Shown in pieces: positions 61,542 to 64,000 of a stretch of 64,000 bases of DNA. Position numbers and translations under genes: made by a program. The notes beneath the pieces were generated by a model, which worked only from the letters and a program-made list of their open reading frames with translations, made no database searches and was not told the DNA's origin. Source of the stretch: Rhodococcus sp. HM1 (lineage in GTDB: Bacteria; Actinomycetota; Actinomycetes; Mycobacteriales; Mycobacteriaceae); assembly GCF_023218075.1 (NCBI RefSeq), contig NZ_JALPTB010000005.1, positions 104,246-168,245 of the forward strand, written 5' to 3'. Every line of letters starts with the position of its first letter. The first letter of the stretch is position 1.

Positions 61542-63848
61542 ATGAGCGCATGCCCGATCGATCACACGGCCCTTCAGACCGCGGGCTGCCCGATTTCCGC
61601 GAATGCCGCCGCCTTCGATCCCTTCACCGGCCCGTACCAGGTGGACCCTGCGGCGTCGCTGCGCTGGTCGCGCGATGAGGAGCCGGTGTTCTACAGCCCG
61701 GAACTCGGATACTGGGTCGTGACCAGGTATGAAGACGTCAAGGCCGTCTTTCGCGACAACATCCTGTTCTCGCCGTCGATCGCACTCGAGAAGATCACTC
61801 CGGTCTCGGACGAGGCGACCGCGACGCTCGCGAAGTACGACTACGCGATGGCGCGCACTCTCGTGAACGAGGACGAACCCGCGCACATGCCGCGACGACG
61901 GGCGCTGATGGACCCGTTCACCCCCAAGGAACTCGTCCACCACGAGCCGATGGTTCGCCGGCTCACCCGCGAGTACGTCGATCGCTTCATCGAGTCCGGA
62001 AAAGCCGACCTCGTCGACGAAATGCTGTGGGAGGTCCCGCTCACCGTGGCGCTGCACTTCCTCGGCGTGCCGGAAGAAGACATGGATACGATGCGCAAGT
62101 ACTCGATCGCGCACACCGTGAACACCTGGGGCCGGCCGGCACCCGAGCAGCAGGTTGCGGTCGCCGAGGCCGTCGGCAAATTCTGGCAGTACGCAGGCCA
62201 GGTCCTCGAGAAGATGCGCAAGGACCCATCCGGCCACGGCTGGATGCCGTTCGGAATCCGGGTCCAGCAGGAGCAGCCCGACGTCGTCACCGACTCCTAC
62301 CTGCATTCGATGATGATGGCGGGAATCGTTGCAGCACACGAGACTACAGCCAATGCATCCGCGAACGCCTTCCGCCTGCTGCTCGAGAACCGCAGCGTGT
62401 GGGAGGAGATCTGCGCCGACCCGAGCCTGATCCCCAATGCCGTCGAGGAGTGCCTGCGCCACTCGGGTTCGGTCGCCGCGTGGCGCCGCCTGGTCACCGC
62501 CGACACCACGATCGGTGGCATCGCGATTCCCGAAGGCTCGAAGTTGCTGATCGTGACGTCATCCGCGAACCACGACGAGCGTCATTTCGACAACGCCGAC
62601 GACTTCGACATCCGCCGGGAGAACTCGAGCGATCACCTGACCTTCGGGTACGGCAGTCACCAGTGCATGGGTAAGAACCTGGCACGCATGGAGATGCAGA
62701 TCTTCCTCGAGGAGTTCACCAAGCGCCTCCCCCACATGGAACTGGTCCCGGATCAGGAGTTCACCTACCTGCCTAACACGTCGTTCCGCGGCCCCGATCA
62801 CGTGTGGGTGCAGTGGGACCCGGAGAAGAATCCCGAACGTGCCGATCCGTCGATCCTCGATGATCGCCGTCCAGTGAAGATCGGAGAACCGTCGAAGACC
62901 GGCATTTCACGCACCGTGTCGGTCGACTCCATCACCCCCGCCGCCGACGGCGTCGTGCGCGTGCGCCTGTCCGATCCGTCGGGCAGGCCGCTACCCAAGT
63001 GGACTCCGGGATCGCATATCGACGTCGAACTCGGCGACCTGTCTCGGCAGTACTCGCTGTGCAGCAATCCGAATGACCTGTCGCACTATGAAATCGCAGT
63101 GCTGGAGGTACCCGCAAGCCGCGGCGGCTCCCGCTACGTGCACCACACGCTGCGTGCCGGCGACACCCTGAAGATGCGCGGTCCGCGCAACCACTTCAAG
63201 CTCGACCCGGATGCCCGGCGCTACATCTTTGTGGCGGGCGGAATCGGCGTCACCCCGATCGTCGCGATGGCCGACCACGCCAAAGCATCCGGGAAGGATT
63301 ACGAGATCCACTACTGCGGAAGAGATGTCGCAACAATGGCGCTGCTCGACCGACTCTCGGACGAGCACGGCGACAGGCTGGTGGTGCACTCGGGTGCGGC
63401 GGGCAACCGCCTCGACATCCGAGCCCTGCTCGCGACGCCGGTCGAGGACACTCAGATCTACTCGTGCGGCCCGAAGCGCTTGCTCACCGCCCTCGAGGAC
63501 GCGACGTCGCACTGGCCCGACGACTCGCTGCACATCGAACACTTCACGTCGAACCTCGCCACGCTCGACCCGGCCGCCGAGCACCCGTTCGAGGTCGAAC
63601 TGCGCGACTCCGGTCTGACCATCCAGGTGGCGCCCGACCAGACGGTGCTCGACGCCCTGCGCGCGTCGAACATCGACATCCAGAGCGACTGCGAAGAAGG
63701 ATTGTGTGGATCGTGCGAAGCCACCGTCCTCGACGGCGAAATCGATCATCGCGACTTGGTTCTCACCAAAACCGAACGAGCTCAGAACAAGTCGATGATG
63801 ACGTGCTGCTCGCGCGCGTGCGGCAAGAAGATCACCCTCGCGCTCTGA
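61542..63848 (+). CDS. Self-sufficient cytochrome P450 monooxygenase, CYP116B type (P450-RhF-like)
   Basis: A 768-residue fusion with its own redox chain. Heme domain (about 1-460): oxygen-activation pair Glu267-Thr268 in AAHETTAN and heme Cys375 in FGYGSHQCMGKNLAR. Reductase domain (about 470-670): FMN site RQYSLC, NAD(P)H site VAGGIGVTPI, CGPKRLL. C-terminal plant-type ferredoxin: [2Fe-2S] Cys717, Cys722, Cys725 and Cys755 (CEEGLCGSC, MMTCC). It strongly resembles P450-RhF (CYP116B2, 773 residues). ATG 61542 has GGAG at 9 nt. Family members hydroxylate or O-dealkylate aromatics. The native substrate is unknown. Confidence 0.97.
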   Translation: MSACPIDHTALQTAGCPISANAAAFDPFTGPYQVDPAASLRWSRDEEPVFYSPELGYWVVTRYEDVKAVFRDNILFSPSIALEKITPVSDEATATLAKYDYAMARTLVNEDEPAHMPRRRALMDPFTPKELVHHEPMVRRLTREYVDRFIESGKADLVDEMLWEVPLTVALHFLGVPEEDMDTMRKYSIAHTVNTWGRPAPEQQVAVAEAVGKFWQYAGQVLEKMRKDPSGHGWMPFGIRVQQEQPDVVTDSYLHSMMMAGIVAAHETTANASANAFRLLLENRSVWEEICADPSLIPNAVEECLRHSGSVAAWRRLVTADTTIGGIAIPEGSKLLIVTSSANHDERHFDNADDFDIRRENSSDHLTFGYGSHQCMGKNLARMEMQIFLEEFTKRLPHMELVPDQEFTYLPNTSFRGPDHVWVQWDPEKNPERADPSILDDRRPVKIGEPSKTGISRTVSVDSITPAADGVVRVRLSDPSGRPLPKWTPGSHIDVELGDLSRQYSLCSNPNDLSHYEIAVLEVPASRGGSRYVHHTLRAGDTLKMRGPRNHFKLDPDARRYIFVAGGIGVTPIVAMADHAKASGKDYEIHYCGRDVATMALLDRLSDEHGDRLVVHSGAAGNRLDIRALLATPVEDTQIYSCGPKRLLTALEDATSHWPDDSLHIEHFTSNLATLDPAAEHPFEVELRDSGLTIQVAPDQTVLDALRASNIDIQSDCEEGLCGSCEATVLDGEIDHRDLVLTKTERAQNKSMMTCCSRACGKKITLAL

Positions 63849-63895
63849 CCACCCTTCCGGAATCTCCAACCTCGAAAGGACTCTCAATGATCCTG

Positions 63896-64000
63896 TCAAG
63901 CCGCAACAGCGGTACCCGGCAAGCTCGGTTGCCAGGTGCGGTTGTCGCGGATGAGGGCATAGAGAACATCGACGCGACGCCGAGCCAGACAGAGGGTGGC
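63896..64000 (-). mobile_element. IS110-family transposase, C-terminal end (runs off the window)
   Basis: The reverse strand encodes the last 34 residues of a transposase: ATLCLARRRVDVLYALIRDN, then RTWQPSLPG to a TGA at 63896. The LARRRxDVLxAxxR pattern just before the stop is characteristic of IS110/IS1111 transposases. The element's end must lie between here and the P450 stop at 63848. The gene beyond is outside the window. Confidence 0.8.

Noticed and set aside
1..64000. tRNA, rRNA or a complete prophage
   Set aside because: No cloverleaf-like or ribosomal sequence and no phage structural genes were recognised; the only mobile element is the IS110 end at the right edge.

Overview
The window is high-GC actinobacterial chromosome. 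It most likely comes from Rhodococcus or a close mycolic-acid relative. Reasons: it carries a near-complete CYP116B-type self-sufficient P450 resembling P450-RhF; orthologues of mycobacterial FprB, FadE25, FadB2, CorA, LigC with a PrimPol partner, and an L,D-transpeptidase; a textbook KstR half-site palindrome; and many leaderless ATG/GTG starts placed 6-7 nt after a TANNNT hexamer. No tRNA, rRNA or CRISPR array was seen.

Layout. 1-3425: a split B12-dependent acyl-CoA mutase operon with an F420-type (LLM) oxidoreductase, divergent from an SDR and a Bfd ferredoxin. 3455-8608: cell-wall L,D-transpeptidase, FprB under a KstR-like site, dodecin, a beta-lactamase-fold hydrolase and a secreted protein. 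8736-13114: LigC plus PrimPol, CorA and a DnaQ-like exonuclease. 13128-18773: GAF-LuxR regulator, acyl-CoA synthetase, TetR, and the fadE25-fadB2 beta-oxidation pair. 18901-24388: MFS, aldo-keto reductase, a DinB-like protein coupled to ilvD, and a secreted trypsin-like protease. 24430-32883: a DUF6319-like protein, a pH-sensor-type adenylate cyclase, a TetR/MFS efflux pair, a tiny Cys-rich protein, an AurF-type diiron enzyme and an ABC exporter. 33048-38884: OsmC, metY, acyl-CoA ligase, IclR and amidohydrolase. 38999-42934: an IdeR/DtxR-box-controlled siderophore ABC uptake operon. 42961-51964: RNase HI, a HhH glycosylase, MarR, thioesterase, an acyl-CoA catabolic set (enoyl-CoA hydratase-like, acyl-CoA ligase, acyl-CoA dehydrogenase), a double SnoaL protein, an alpha/beta hydrolase and a pentapeptide-repeat protein. 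52028-56217: a manganese catalase interrupted by an in-frame TAG, a hemerythrin-like protein, a second LLM oxidoreductase and a membrane-anchored Hsp70-like ATPase. 56404-60465: a translationally coupled homogentisate operon (hmgA, unknown barrel protein, fahA) with a MarR regulator. 60629-64000: IclR, the CYP116B monooxygenase, and the 3' end of an IS110-family transposase that runs off the window.

Most genes serve acyl-CoA, aromatic and steroid-type catabolism, with local regulators beside their targets. The main oddities are the amber-interrupted Mn catalase, a family of near-identical 19-20 bp hairpins at three gene ends, a split mutase carrying methylmalonyl-CoA-mutase-type specificity residues, an unknown protein in the position where a maleylacetoacetate isomerase would be expected, an enoyl-CoA hydratase-like protein lacking both catalytic glutamates, and the IS110 end just behind the P450 gene.
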